NCBI GenBank assembly: GCA_005406025.1
Contig: BGZK01001564.1
Coordinates: 62,001 to 126,000 of the forward strand
DNA length: 64,000 nt
Source of the DNA: Eumeta japonica
Taxonomy: Eukaryota; Arthropoda; Insecta; Lepidoptera; Psychidae
Direction: 5' to 3'
Shown here: positions 22,242 to 33,778 of the stretch, one piece after another
Layout: every line of letters begins with the position of its first letter
Numbering within the stretch: position 1 is the stretch's first letter
The notes under the pieces: generated by a model
The model's database searches: none
Seen by the model: the letters and a program-made list of their open reading frames with translations, nothing else
What the model was told of the DNA's origin: nothing
Position numbers and translations under genes: made by a program

Positions 22242-23029
22242 GTCTAACTTAAAAGAGTAGCATTAAATTTTGTTGCATACCATAAAGTTTCATGTTACTT
22301 TTATTGCTACTCCTGTTTTCCATTGCCTGAGGTGTAAATTTTACAAGTTATGCGCTACAACCGTACATCCAGGCAATAACTTAACTACATATCCGAATTT
22401 GTCATGACTGCCTTCAAGTGTAACTCGTGACAACCAACTACATTCAGGTATGAATGTTTATATGATTACATTTTACTAATGACTATTAACAATAAATATG
22501 TAATAATAGTGATGAAGTGTAATCTTTAACAATAGTGGTTAAATGTTATATTGAATAATTTTCATATACTTTAATTCACGTTTAAAGCATGTCGAAATTA
22601 TTATTATTATTTAATACGTAAAAATTACGATACTTTCGTGTTAAAACTTGTGTAATATAAGTGCAACTTCTAAAAACTGGAAGTCATACTTGTTCCATTT
22701 TTTAGTATTCGAAAAACGAAACTTCACATATTTCTTCAAAGTAAAATATCTTTAGAATGGCAGTATCCTTTTATCCTACGCTTCCCATCCCAAAACCTCA
22801 ATATTCTTTGGACCTTCTATCCTTCCTACTCTTTATTCCTCTAACTCCCTCCAAAATTAACAAAATTCAAAAGTAGGTACTTACATTACCAGAGAATTTC
22901 TTGCCGGGTTTGTCACAGGCAGTTTCATCTTATTTGAGAGAGGTAAATTTCCTTATTGGAATTGAAAGCTCTAGGCTCGATTGCGGCAACGAGGTTGCTA
23001 CCCGTCACACCTAGTTCCCCGAAGAGGCA
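22242..23029. other. Intervening non-coding DNA between LINE pieces
   Basis: AT-rich, with no ORF of note. A GATTGCGGCAACGAGGTTGC patch near 22980 resembles other repeat debris but is unassigned. The interval separates the LINE C-terminal fragment from the start of the main LINE body. Confidence 0.6.
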
Positions 23030-25580
23030 AAATGTGGTCTAGAGAAGTCTGCTCCAGTACTCTAAATGTGTGTGGAGGTATAGATGATAAAATTGATGAT
23101 GTCTGCGGACTGATGAATTACAGACGACTGAATATTCTATGTGAATAAGACTAAAAAGAAGGGTAGTAGTGGGGCCTTCAAACACGGATTTTTCGAAACT
23201 TATTGGTCTAGAGTTAACCAGAACCAACTGGAATGTCGGGGTGTTGACTTCATCCTATCAGAAAGATTATCTGAACGTGTAATCGTTTAAGAATGTGTAA
23301 ATTCAAAGCTCCTCTGGCTTTGAGTTAAAATTTTAGGCGCATACGCTCAATATATCTCCAAACCAATCGAGAAGCAGAAGTTTTGAGTTGATGTGAGGAA
23401 CGTATTAATTAAATATGACAGAAACGAAAGGATCGTAATCTTAGGTGATTTTAATGGTTGGGTCGGTGTACAGCGGGATAGATATGAGAAAGTCTTAGCT
23501 AAATTTGGAGATGAAAAAGTGAATAAGAAAGATGATTGCCTTCTCCTGCAGTGTCAAAAGTTTAACTTGTGTGTTGCAAACATTTTGTTTAACCAGATAA
23601 AGACACTCACATACTTTGCGGAGAGGAGAAAACAAAAGGACGATATGCTTTATAATCGTGGATGATCGGTTGAGGAACGAAGTTATGGATACGAGAGTAT
23701 GCAGTGGCGTCAAGGTTGACACAGCCAATTCTTAATTTCAATGTTGTCATAAGCTACTTCTTAGTGGTCTGTCGAATTAAAGCTTTATGTCAGCGTTGAT
23801 GACATCACGCGAAAATGGTCACTATAGAACTAAAATGAACAAAAATTGGTAAGGTTTGGAAACAGGATGTAAAATATGAGTATCTAGAGCGATTTAAAGA
23901 TAGTTTGGGTGAATGTCTAGACAGTGTAAATGTTTAGAATTCGACTAATTGTGGAAAGTAATGAAATCTAAATTAGTAGACGTAACAAAAAAGACATGTG
24001 GAGTGACCAAGAGAACAATCGTTAATAAAAAAGATAATGAATGGTGGATTGACTGGATTGCAAAGATCAATAAAAGAGTGCAAATAAAGGAAAGTTTCAA
24101 AGATAAGCTAAAAGAGGCTGAAAGTACGTATAAAGATGCAAAAATGAGAGCTAAAGAATACATGAAAAAAAGGAGGATTGAAATAAAAGAACGCTATGAT
24201 TGGAGATTCTCGAATAATTTCCAAGGAAACCAAAAACGTTACTCGAATGTTGTGAAAAAGGCCTCTAAAAATTTTAATATATCGTATGTACATGTGATTA
24301 GAGACAAGAATGGATGTTTACTGAATGAAGAAAATCATGTGAAAAAGCGCAGGAAAAATGATTTCGAAAGTTTTTCTGAATGTGGAGATACAGTTGCAAA
24401 TGGCAATGCTACTGCAATTTTATATATGATATGATGAAAACTAAATGAAATTACAATGGATGTGATTATAAAAGCACTAAAACCTATGAAAGTTGGAAAT
24501 AACTGCTGGATATGATAGGGCTTGTTCAGAGATGCTGAAGGGCGGTGAAAGTATAATGCCAATCCTACTGTATCAGATATTTAATAAATGCTGGAAAAGC
24601 CATAGGGTACCTAATGATTGATGCAAAGCAATCATCGTACCCTTCTATAAAGCGAAAGGCTTACGGCAGGTTTGCACAAATTAATGCTTTTTAAACTTCC
24701 TAAACGTTACTAGAAAACTATACGAAAAATCATTATTGAAAGAGTTGTTGTGAATGAGACTAAAAACAAGATCTGGTATGTACAAGCGGGATTTTGAAAA
24801 GGGATGGAATGTACGGACCAAGTTTTTTCTCTGTGAAACATTACGGTACAATTTTTGGCCAACGCCTAAAAGGTTTTCTGTATTATCATAGATCTGGAAA
24901 AAGCTTATGGTAAAGTGACAAGAAATTATTTATATAGATTCCATGTATTCCATGTATAGTATGAGCAACGGATTAATACAGACATTATAATCCCTATTAA
25001 GGAATTCCAGTTTGCGTCAGATAAATGGTACATACACTGACTAGTGCGACATCCCCAGGGATGTCAGAAAGGGATGTGTAGCTTCACAGGAGGTGTTCAA
25101 CCTACTCATGGATAGCAGTCTGTATGATTTTAAAGAGTGTGAGTATAGACAAAGAATGGATGAACTGTCTGCTAAATGCCTCTTGTACTCCTAAGACCAA
25201 GTAATCCTTGCGTTGAGCTGCAGGATATGGTAACTATATGACTATGTTAAGAAAAGAGGTATAAAAATAGTAGAAGTTGAGAGAGTCCCAGTTTTTGCTA
25301 TCATGCTTCAAGACCCCATTATAGCCCTCAACTTCTATATATATAGAAGTTGAGGGTATCCATAATGGGGTTTCGATGTGTGATAGTAAAAACTGGGTAT
25401 GCCAGTAGAAAAATGAAAGTAGAATCAATGTTGGGCTGAAACGATCTCTGCGTAATATGTGTGGAGTATCTCAGAAAGGTAGTAGGAACACTATCGTCAG
25501 AAAGCGTTGTATTTTAAACAAAAATGTAGTGACTAGAGTAGATGACGTATGTTGCTGTGGTTTGGCCATCTGTATTGTAT
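23030..25580 (+). pseudogene. Degraded non-LTR retrotransposon (endonuclease plus reverse transcriptase)
   Basis: A multi-frame relic. The order is: endonuclease N-terminus (STLNVCGGIDDKIDDVCGLM, 23055 onward; ILSERLSERVIV-like near 23260); VILGDFNGWVG at 23431, the endonuclease GDFN motif; a linker with KTCGVTKRTI and KDNEWWIDWI (23995-24060) and a Lys-rich coiled region; AGYDRA and WKSHRVPNDW near 24510-24620; RT motif A remnant IIIDLEKAYGKV (24880); DVRKGCVAS (25060); MDELSAKCLLYS*DQVILA (25160), where the usual YADD active site is broken by a stop; then MCGVSQKG and WFGHL (25565). Stops and frameshifts are numerous. Part of the RT C-terminal region is replaced by an inverted duplication at 25287-25397. 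The clade is uncertain. The final ~90 residues are absent here and lie at 21950-22241. Confidence 0.8.
25287..25397. repeat. 110-bp foldback inside the LINE relic
   Basis: The left arm, from 25287 (CCCAGTTTTTGCTATCATGC), and the right arm, ending 25397 (GATAGTAAAAACTGGG), are complementary over about 53 bp with a few mismatches and small indels. They meet at a TATATATA centre near 25339. The innermost 18 bases (CCCTCAACTTCTATATAT) pair perfectly. The right arm carries the LINE sense sequence (HNGVSMC.S-like frame), so the left arm is the inverted copy. Confidence 0.85.
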
Positions 25581-28500
25581 AGTATTTTATCATCAATCAG
25601 TTAAGTACAAAACTGTCATCCAAACTTGAAAAGTACCAATATTGAATTTATAAATGCATTCAAGGTTTTTTGATGGCTTCGATGATACTGTGGCAGAGGA
25701 TTTTTATAAGATTGATAATAAACCATGAGTATTCCACCACTAGAATTGTAAATCAGTCAGGAAGTAATTAATAGAATAGTTGAAACTTATTCGATTTTTA
25801 ATTAAATTGAATTACTAAGCAACTCTCATAGAAAAGACATCACAAAGTATGTTAATTGAAAGTCGAGGACGACTTTTTTTCTAGAAAACAAATGCGTACA
25901 TCACTTTGACAAATATAATTCATTCCGTCATTGATTAGCTTCTGTTGTTGTAAGAAGTGACTTATATGCAATGATGTCATTCACAGAGTATTTTTTTTCG
26001 AGTCTTATCACCCTGTTTGTTTAGGGCTCTCCATAATTCCTTACTTTAGGTTGTAAGGTTTGGACCTTAAGCATTCCACGCTAGCCTGATGCGGATTGGC
26101 GCCGGTTAACGATACCACAGCAACTAAATAACACAACAACTCAAATCCAAACAAACGCCCATCTGAATCGTCAAAGCAAGCTTGGCCATGCGGCGGTCAG
26201 GGGTGCCATAACTACAGCGCCAAGGGCTATGACAGGGGTCGATCTTCATATTACATAGATTGCTTATTTGTGAGAAATATAAATTATTTCGTTTATTTTA
26301 CAATGCAAAATGAGTCGACCGCATATTACAGTGTACGATTGTTCAATTTTATCATTTATAAGGCCCCGATTTTTATTTTTTACACTACCCGCTTATGTTA
26401 TAAGGTAGTAATAAATATATTTTAAAATTTGTTCTTGAATATGTTATGTACAATTCAGATTTTTTGGGCAATAATACAAAGCCTAGGCGAAATGATCTCA
26501 CACCGGCTCCAAATATCTCTCTCCTGCTCAATTGACGCTTTTGGGTTCAAAACAAAGAAAAATGAGGAAAAGTTAGTTAATCAATTTCTCAATACAAAAT
26601 AATTGTCTATTTCTATAGATACATAAGTTCTACTACTTTTTTTATTGTTTTTAGGCAATTAATTAGATAAAAATTTTTGATGAGATCTTTTGGTATTCGA
26701 GTCGAAAGACTGTAAAGTTTTGTAATGATTTTATGAAATATATTGAGAAAATGAAGAATGTTTTTTAATTGTTTCCAACATATAAACATGTAAATAAATA
26801 TTAAATGAATATTTGGAAAACTTGTCCCCGTTTTCCAAGCATTCATATAATTAAACTATTTTTTTCGATTATGGATTTTTTAAAGTGTAAAATTTAATAA
26901 CAGCGCAATCGGCACATCTCTAAGAAACGCTAATATTTTTCTATACATAATGTAAAACAAAAACCTTTTCTAAAAATGCCAGTATGCCTTAATTTTAATT
27001 GACTAATCATATCTCAAAATGAGTCAAAATTGTGTGAGCGTCAAATAAATTCAATTGGATACGATCGTGCTAATGTCGCGATCGTTACCGGACCAGTAGT
27101 TACCATAGAGAGTACTGCTCTAGCTATCTATTTACCGTGACTATACGGTGACGCCGTACAGACCGACCGCCAATGCCCTCCAAGACGATACGAATGGGCG
27201 AGAGGCATCGGTTCACGTTATTAAAATTGAGTTAAAAAATATTGATCAATGCTCTTGTGTTAAACTATCGAACTGCTGAATCGACAAGAAAGCGTTAAAA
27301 CCGCTCAACCGCAAACGCTCAGGTATATACCTATTTATACATTCGCAAAATTCTTAATAACAAGAAATAAAAGAGTTTATATAAATAAAACGTTTCAATA
27401 TTATTTATATATTGATCGATCAATTCATCTGGTAAGATATTTTCATATCAATATATTAAACACCTACTTTGTTAACACCTTCAACCCTTCACCCTTGTAA
27501 CTCCAGACATCCATTGCGATATCTCACGGCTATTGTCACAAGCACGAGGAGGTTGTTAAACTCATTATTCGCCCGAAATGGGCTATTAGGAACTTTAACC
27601 GTACGTCGCGGGGCGGCGTTTTAGTTTAATAAATAAGGAAAATAATTATCCCGTCAAGCAACAATGGCTTTTATACTCAATAGTAGGTAACGACCTTATG
27701 TTATCGCTCGCTAGTAATTACCGCTAGTGATAGCCGCTGTTACTTGAAAAGCTTTTTACACTTAACAGCCTCTGCAAACCTTAGATATCTCACCGCGAAA
27801 TCGCCGTTCACGGTCCAGCGAAAAAGGATGAAGTAACATTAGCAGTTTTGAGATAAAATTTAAATACGACGTATGATCGATGTAAATATTTTTTTTTTTT
27901 TTGCATAATGTTGCCTAGTGGGCTAAGAATTAGTGAAACATGTTCTCAATTTACACCTTAAATAATTCTTGTAGCCTGAACGAACAATACAAAGAATTCC
28001 TTTGATCTAAGGATTTGCTCGATTTTTAATCGACTCACGTGTTATGTGATCGATAATTTAGTAACGGTAATTACTCTCGGTAGCGATGTCTTGTCTTAAA
28101 AAATTGATTCATTCATCGATCGAGGACAACGACTGTTATTTGTAAACATGTAATATAAGTAAGAATTACATTTTGAAAATCTGGCCAAAATCATGTCGGA
28201 CCATGCTCGTTATAGGGTTTCGAAGGCATTATTACAAATAAATGCACTACAGATGAAAAATTACGTTGTTACGCTTTTTCTATGCTTCCCGCACAGAATA
28301 GTTATAACACTGCAGTCGCCTATTACTGGAAAACCGAATAGGTATGTCGACTATTACTATCAAACTAGTGTAAACTAAAATGCGTCAGCAAAAGAATGTA
28401 TCTTTATTACACTTACGTCCTTTTGTTGAGAAGCGCAGTTTTTCGACAATAACTTAAAAACAGTACATCCAACTATATTTAAAATAATTTTCGTTAAAAA

Positions 28501-28685
28501 CATTTATCAAGCTTTATCTTCATTATTTTTTTCATACTTTTTGGACATGCGGTTTACAAAATAGAAAGAAGGATAACATTTCTGCAACTTTCTATTTGAC
28601 TACAACTTAACTACGAATTTATACTTCTTTACGCGCGTTATGAAAAAATGATAAAAGTGAAATTTTAAAATGCGCGCGCATCAGT
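25581..28685. other. Non-coding AT-rich DNA
   Basis: No gene was recognised. Contents are a repeat remnant at 26040-26235, moderately GC-rich unique-looking stretches around 27060-27240 and 27520-27850, and AT-rich sequence elsewhere. The open frames at 26613-26846 (-) and 28193-28378 (+) show no domain or codon bias. Confidence 0.6.
26040..26235. repeat. Degraded dispersed repeat, lepidopteran 3'-tail type
   Basis: Contains AAGCATTCCACGCTAGCCTG and ATGCGGATTGGCG. I recall 'ccacgctggcc.a.tgcgggttgg' from common moth and butterfly repeats. A GC-balanced stretch with GCCATGCGGCGGTCAGGGG follows. Borders are uncertain and no coding region is attached. Confidence 0.4.
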
Positions 28686-28722
28686 ATAACACAAAATTAA
28701 CAGGCTGTTAATTTTGTGTTAT
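28686..28722. repeat. Perfect 18-bp inverted repeat
   Basis: ATAACACAAAATTAACAG (28686-28703) and CTGTTAATTTTGTGTTAT (28705-28722) are perfect complements separated by one base, forming an almost loop-less palindrome. Confidence 0.92.
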
Positions 28723-28744
28723 TAGTTTAGTGGGAATTAGTTTA

Positions 28745-28772
28745 AATTCGACATTCGAATGAATGTCGAATT
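28745..28772. repeat. Perfect 12-bp inverted repeat
   Basis: AATTCGACATTC (28745-28756) and GAATGTCGAATT (28761-28772) flank GAAT. It sits 22 bp after the 18-bp palindrome, so two strong cruciform-type sequences are adjacent, just before the 120-bp tandem array. Confidence 0.92.
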
Positions 28773-28913
28773 CGAAACATAATGAGAGAATTTATGTTAC
28801 ACTTTATGTCAGAAAATAAATATTTATTTATTTAATTTTTAAAATGTAAATGAAATTTGCATGCATGTATAAATCGGATGACAATGCAATATTATTATGA
28901 CAAAGAGTTGATC

Positions 28914-29245
28914 TCATGATGGAGCTGGAAAGTGGCCATAGGAACGCTGAAATTAAACGACGCAACTCTATCAAGTTTGGGCTCGTTTGATTTATTTTGA
29001 CGAGTACTTTGATACTATATGGTAACCAGGGTCTGATGATGGATCTGGAAGGTGGCCATAAGAACTCCGTAATTAAACGGCGCAACCCCATCGAGTTGGG
29101 GCTCGTTTAATTCGTCTTAACGAATACTTTAATACTATATGGTGACCCGAATCTGATGATAAGGTGGCAATAAGATCTCCGTAATTAAACGACGCAACCC
29201 CATCGAGTTTGAGCTCGTTTGATTCGTCTTGACGAATATCTTGGT
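28914..29245 (+). repeat. Three-copy 120-bp tandem repeat
   Basis: Units start at TCATGATGGAGCTGGAAAGT (28914), TCTGATGATGGATCTGGAAG (29032) and TCTGATGATAAGGTGGCAAT (29152). Each continues with AGAACTCCGTAATTAAACG-like, CGCAACCCCATCGAGTT-like, GGGCTCGTTTGATTCGTCTT-like and GACGAATACTTTGATACTAT-like blocks. Spacing is 120 bp, and the third copy lacks about 8 bases. Two minus-strand frames here reflect the repetition, not a gene. A related, more decayed pair lies in reverse orientation at 9788-10005. Confidence 0.88.
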
Positions 29246-30477
29246 TGGCGTGAATATGCAACAAATTTGGGAAAAAAAGTTTGTTCCGTTTGTTATGAAT
29301 GTGGATTATGTCTGATTGATTAGATGGATGACCCAATGCCAAGGTGAGCACGAGCCGAGGGCTGAATGTTATGAGGGTGTATAAACATTTCTTTAACTGA
29401 ACTTTATTGATTGTGTTGACTATCCTTTTCCAGTCCTTTTATTATTTCATTGTAAATAACTATTTGCATGCAATCAAAAACTATTTTTTAATGATGACAA
29501 AGATGTATAACTTCTCACGCGCGTACATAAGTCCACGCACCCAGTTTTTTTTAGTGTGTGTAGTGTCAGTCAATGCAATGCAAAATCGACTGCTTACTTG
29601 TACCAAGTACTTACTGATATGTGACCTAATAAAGCTTACTTGTGTCATCTGAGTATATAGCGACAATCAGCAGATTAAATCAGAAAGTCAGTTTTACAAA
29701 TTCAACAGTATCTTAAGTTTCTCACAACTTCAATAACTGCTGTAATATCTAAGACAATCAAAAAATCTGTAAGGATAATGAACGCGGTGCATATACGCCA
29801 CCCTACACACATTTTACCGAAACAAACTTATCCTAAACTAACCTAACCTATAGTTTGTCTTTGGAGGAAATATCTCAGAGGAATCATTTTAAAATTGCAA
29901 TTCCATATGGCAATAGATTCATCTCTCTCACAAACAAATGCGTTATATAATATCGTATCTAACTCATAAAATTTATTTCGATTCTGTACATAAACACGGT
30001 ATCTATCACAATCTACGGTTCTATCTTATAGAGGCACTAACAATCGCTTTAGGAATGTTTTAGTAGGAAAGAATGTGTACATGTTCATTAGTATTCAAGT
30101 ATTTTAACACGTGCTATGTAAAATGTGAATGTAAATATTTAAGTGGCGTAGTGAATAACTAGTAAAAATTAAATACGTTAAAGCCCTATCGGCAGCGCAT
30201 AGCGGTTCAATTTATACCTAATCACAGACTTTTGTGCGCGAATTGTTAATGGCTAGTGCGGCTACTCCCATAAGATTCAATGTGTTAGAGAATTGCGAGA
30301 AAAACATCGCACAATAAAAATCGCAGTAGACACAAGGCCTTATACATGCTCATAAATTTCGTAGCAAATATACAATTCAAGATTCAAATAATTTAGATCA
30401 TTGTATACTTATTAGGTCAATTAGATTGATTCATGGCTGTCTTATCAAATCTTTATATTGAATGTGTTCGAGCCATG
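29246..30477. other. Non-coding AT-rich DNA
   Basis: No gene or clear repeat was seen. A short CTAACCTAACCTA run occurs near 29838. The open frame at 29407-29652 has no recognisable motif. Confidence 0.55.
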
Positions 30478-30772
30478 CTGTGGCCGAAGCGGCTGCAGCA
30501 CGAGAATGGGCCGGATGAGCCAGCGAGATAGCCTACTTTCACAGAATATAAACATTACTACAACTGTCGCTGTTGCATTTCGTGCAACGAATGGCAGTTC
30601 CGGTCGTGCACTTTCCGTCCATCAGCGCACTCTCCCCTCCATAAAGCAGCCTATTTTTTTCCAAGAGGTTGGCAAAGGACTAGTGATTTTTCTGTGGTTG
30701 CTAATATACATGGGCGGCGGTAATCACCTACTCTCTACTCTCCAGTGGTTCGAACACTTATTTGCCCCTTAA
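30478..30772 (+). mobile_element. SINE-like element, family A, copy 2
   Basis: Shares with the copy at 2473-2770 the GGCTGCAGCACGA start, GGGCCGG, TCACAGAATA, the CTGTCGCTGTTGCATTTCGT block (compare CTGCTGTTGCGTTTCGT), the C/T-rich middle, and the tail ATACATGGGCGGCGGTAATC with CACCTACTCTC and TTATTTGCCCC. The 104-codon open frame spanning it is fortuitous. Orientation is the same as the other two copies. Confidence 0.65.
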
Positions 30773-32577
30773 CAATTATACGAAAGAAATTACTCTGTTC
30801 TATATCTTTATTTTCTAATAATGTCTTCCAAAAAATAACCTAATTTAAAAACATAGCTGCAATTTATTAAGCCGTTGAGCTATTAAGAAATTCGCCAACA
30901 ATTATTATTATATTATGCCGGTAGTCCTTTGCAATTTATCATGCAGGAGAGAAACTAAACTTTCATCTTTGGTTCCAATCTGTGCTCTCATTTTGATCCC
31001 AAACCTGGTTTCACGTCTGATTTTCAATATAGCTGGATCTCTGGGTCTATTGCATCAAAATACAATCAAATTTATACATTTTTGCAAACGATGTACAAAA
31101 TATATATACTTAAACTTGTAAATCCAGCCTTGAAGAATCCAGATTTAAGATTTTGCGTTTATAGCTTTAATCCAAGCCAATCAAGGAAAACCAAAGTATT
31201 TTCACATTCACACATTGACTTTATATGTAAGCAAATTATGAAACGCGATGTTGACCCGCCTCATAGAAGTCTTATCTTTTTTTTATAATTAGAAATCATT
31301 ATATAATAATTGTTTTGTCGTAAAATTTTGATTACTTGTCTTGAGTAACCAAAATTTATATGCATTTTCTGAGGTTTATGCATTAATTGTATCGTTTTGA
31401 TATATGAACGCATACATTTTAAAGTAGTTATAGCATCATCTATGTTATCCGATAACGAGAAAATGTAACTTCATATCATAATGGGGTCGCCGGTGCGCGT
31501 CCAAGTTTAATTATAAAATTTTAATACGTACAGGCAACACCTTTGTATTTTGCGTTGTTACCGCGCACACCTGATGTTACGTTGTAAAAATATAATTAGC
31601 TTTGTTTGGAATCGGCTTACCTAACTGGGAAACCTTGAACACGATACTTCTGTGGAGCTTTGGGGCTACTATGTTGATCACTTTTTTGAGGGGGTTATAC
31701 CTTTTTTTTTAGGAATTTAATAAATTCCGTTTTAAAAATAATCAGCTTTGCTGACATTTTAAAAATATGATGTAGGTAACTAGTCTTTGTAAACAAGACA
31801 GAGAAATTAACAACTAACTTTCAAAATGACTATAATTGTGAAATCTATCAGGAAGGATTTCTTGTTGTGATACCATAATCAAAACATATTGGTAATTGAA
31901 TGTTTGATTATGATAATGATAGCAGCCATTGACGGTAAAAATGCAATAACCGAAATTTAATAGATAATTTTGAGCTAAAATATTTTCTTACAAGCACCAA
32001 TTAAAGCAACCTATGTATTTTTAGAGGTGCGAGTCGTACGTAATTTAATGCATAGTTGTTATATCCATTAAAAATTTAATAAATTGCTATTAATCTGTAC
32101 TTACACGGAAAGACAGGCAATATAAATATAACAATGGCAAAATCCAATTTTTTGTATCACACACAAGTTACGAAAAATAAAGTAAGTAAATAATTAAAAA
32201 TTTATTCTTTTTAAAGACAGTTTCAGTTCTTTGAAAAGCTATGTATAATCCAATTTTTAGCCGATTTTTCTTAAGCAATAAATCGCCGGACATACACATT
32301 GTAACAGTAAGATATTTTGCTTTTAAAAAGGTATATATATTATTAACGTTTTCAAACATTCACGATAGAACAAGAACAATTGAATAATTATTAGATTCTT
32401 TACAAAACATTTACTAAAAAAATGTTTACAAAGTTGGTGGAATAAGAAAACCTATAGAACACTGAAATTATGCAGTGCATTTGACATCAAGCCCAATACG
32501 TGATTGAAAATAACTTTTAAACAAGGACTCGGCCAAGCTTTGAGGCGAGCCTTAGTAATTGACCGTTGTACCTGGGG
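30773..32577. other. Non-coding AT-rich DNA
   Basis: No gene or identifiable element was seen. Small open frames (30915-31121, 31082-31288) have no recognisable domain. Confidence 0.5.
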
Positions 32578-33778
32578 TACACTGAATGTTTTGCGTAACG
32601 CTTAATAAAACAATTCACGTATAAAGTAAAATATTTACTGCTTTTCAAAGTATTCTCAATAACATTTTACATGCTTTTTCATTCATTCAAACCATTTGTG
32701 AAAACATGAGGACCATTGGTCTGAGGGCATGTTGTACACGTGCTGGTTGAAAGCTATCACGGTCTCTGCTGGCCCCGTAAATGTCAAAACTCTCTCATCA
32801 AATCTTTGATTTTTGGCAAAATAATAAAAACGCATGGTACTAGGTCCGGACTGAATGCGAGATAGGTCACGAGTCTTAACTTTTCAGAAGTCAAAAATGA
32901 CATCCTCTTTTCTCAAGAAGCGAATTCTCGGTCGTTTTACCCTAACTTTTTCTAAGACTCTGGGAAAAGTAATGGTAGTGTACCACTAAGCATTAGCTGT
33001 TTTTTTGTTTTTCAAGTAACGTCGTGTAGACAAGACCCGTCTTGGAGAAATGAAACGCAATCATTATTTAGCCTACGTTTCTCGTCTCCTTCAATTTTGT
33101 TGGTTTGCTGTCGCTTTCGAACACCCGTACAGAAGACTTGCTTTCTTTCCAGCATATAAAAATATATCCATGTTTCATCTTCTATCACACCGCCATACAC
33201 GGTATTTGAATGTCCGTGATCGTACTTTAACAAAAATTTTTTACACCAATCAACCCGGGTCCGTTTATGTTCGAGGTTGATTTCATGAGGAATCCACAGA
33301 CAATAAAATTTTATAACTTTTAAATGTTGATGTGAGATTATTTCAATTTGGCTCATACTAATTCCCAAATGTCTTCGAATTCACTCATAGGTGATACGCC
33401 GGTTTTCTTCAATTAATTACCTGAGAGCAGCCACATTTCCCTCAGTGATCGCAGTTGAGGGCCGAACTTTGCGAACTTCATCATGGAAAGAAACACGGCC
33501 ACGATCAAATTTCGCACACCATCGCCTTACAGTACTCAAATGAGGTGTTTCCCTCCCAAAAGCATTTTGAAGACGAGCAGTGCAGTCTTTCGGATACAGT
33601 GAACATTTAAAATCATAAACAATCAACGCTCTAAAATTCTTTCGCGTTAATTCCATTTTTGCTACGATCGTCGAACTTCAAACTTGTGTTAAAATAAATC
33701 GACACACGACTTCCCGCCACAAAATATTTTGAAATTCAAACATTCATGAACGGCCAGGAGTGCAGAACTTTCAGTGTG
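32578..33778 (-). mobile_element. Mariner transposon, mellifera-subfamily-like, inactive
   Basis: A 1.2-kb unit, the usual mariner size, with a decayed transposase on the minus strand. Candidate terminal inverted repeats are CACTGAATGTTTTGC after TA at 32578, and the complement of GCAGAACTTTCAGTG ending at 33776. They match in 13 of 15 positions. The expected TA duplication is intact on the left and TG on the right. Exact ends are inferred from this match. Confidence 0.65.
32640..33656 (-). pseudogene. Mariner transposase pseudogene
   Basis: The N-terminus starts at 33656 with MELTRKNFRALIVYDFKCSL, LQNAFGRETPHLSTVRRWCA and FDRGRVSFHDEVRKVRPSTA. This is the paired helix-turn-helix region that binds the transposon ends. 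A frame break leads to GISMSQIEIISHQHLKVIKF and CLWIPHEINLEHKRTRVDWC, then VIEDETWIYFY, holding the first catalytic Asp (usually TGDE). Further frames give FPRVLEKVRVKRPRIRFL, then TYLAFSPDLVPC near 32870 with the third catalytic Asp of the YSPDLAP motif, and a C-terminal MVLMFSQMV-like end. The HHDN motif is not recognisable. At least three frame changes or stops make it non-functional. Family knowledge: mariner transposases cut and paste at TA with a DD34D triad. Confidence 0.85.

Noticed and set aside
28914..29245. CRISPR-like repetition
   Set aside because: Units are contiguous 120-bp tandem copies with no short direct repeats separated by unique spacers, and the window is eukaryotic.
30458..30772. 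104-codon ORF as a host gene
   Set aside because: It coincides with a SINE-like repeat present in three copies, and the frame is not kept in the other copies.
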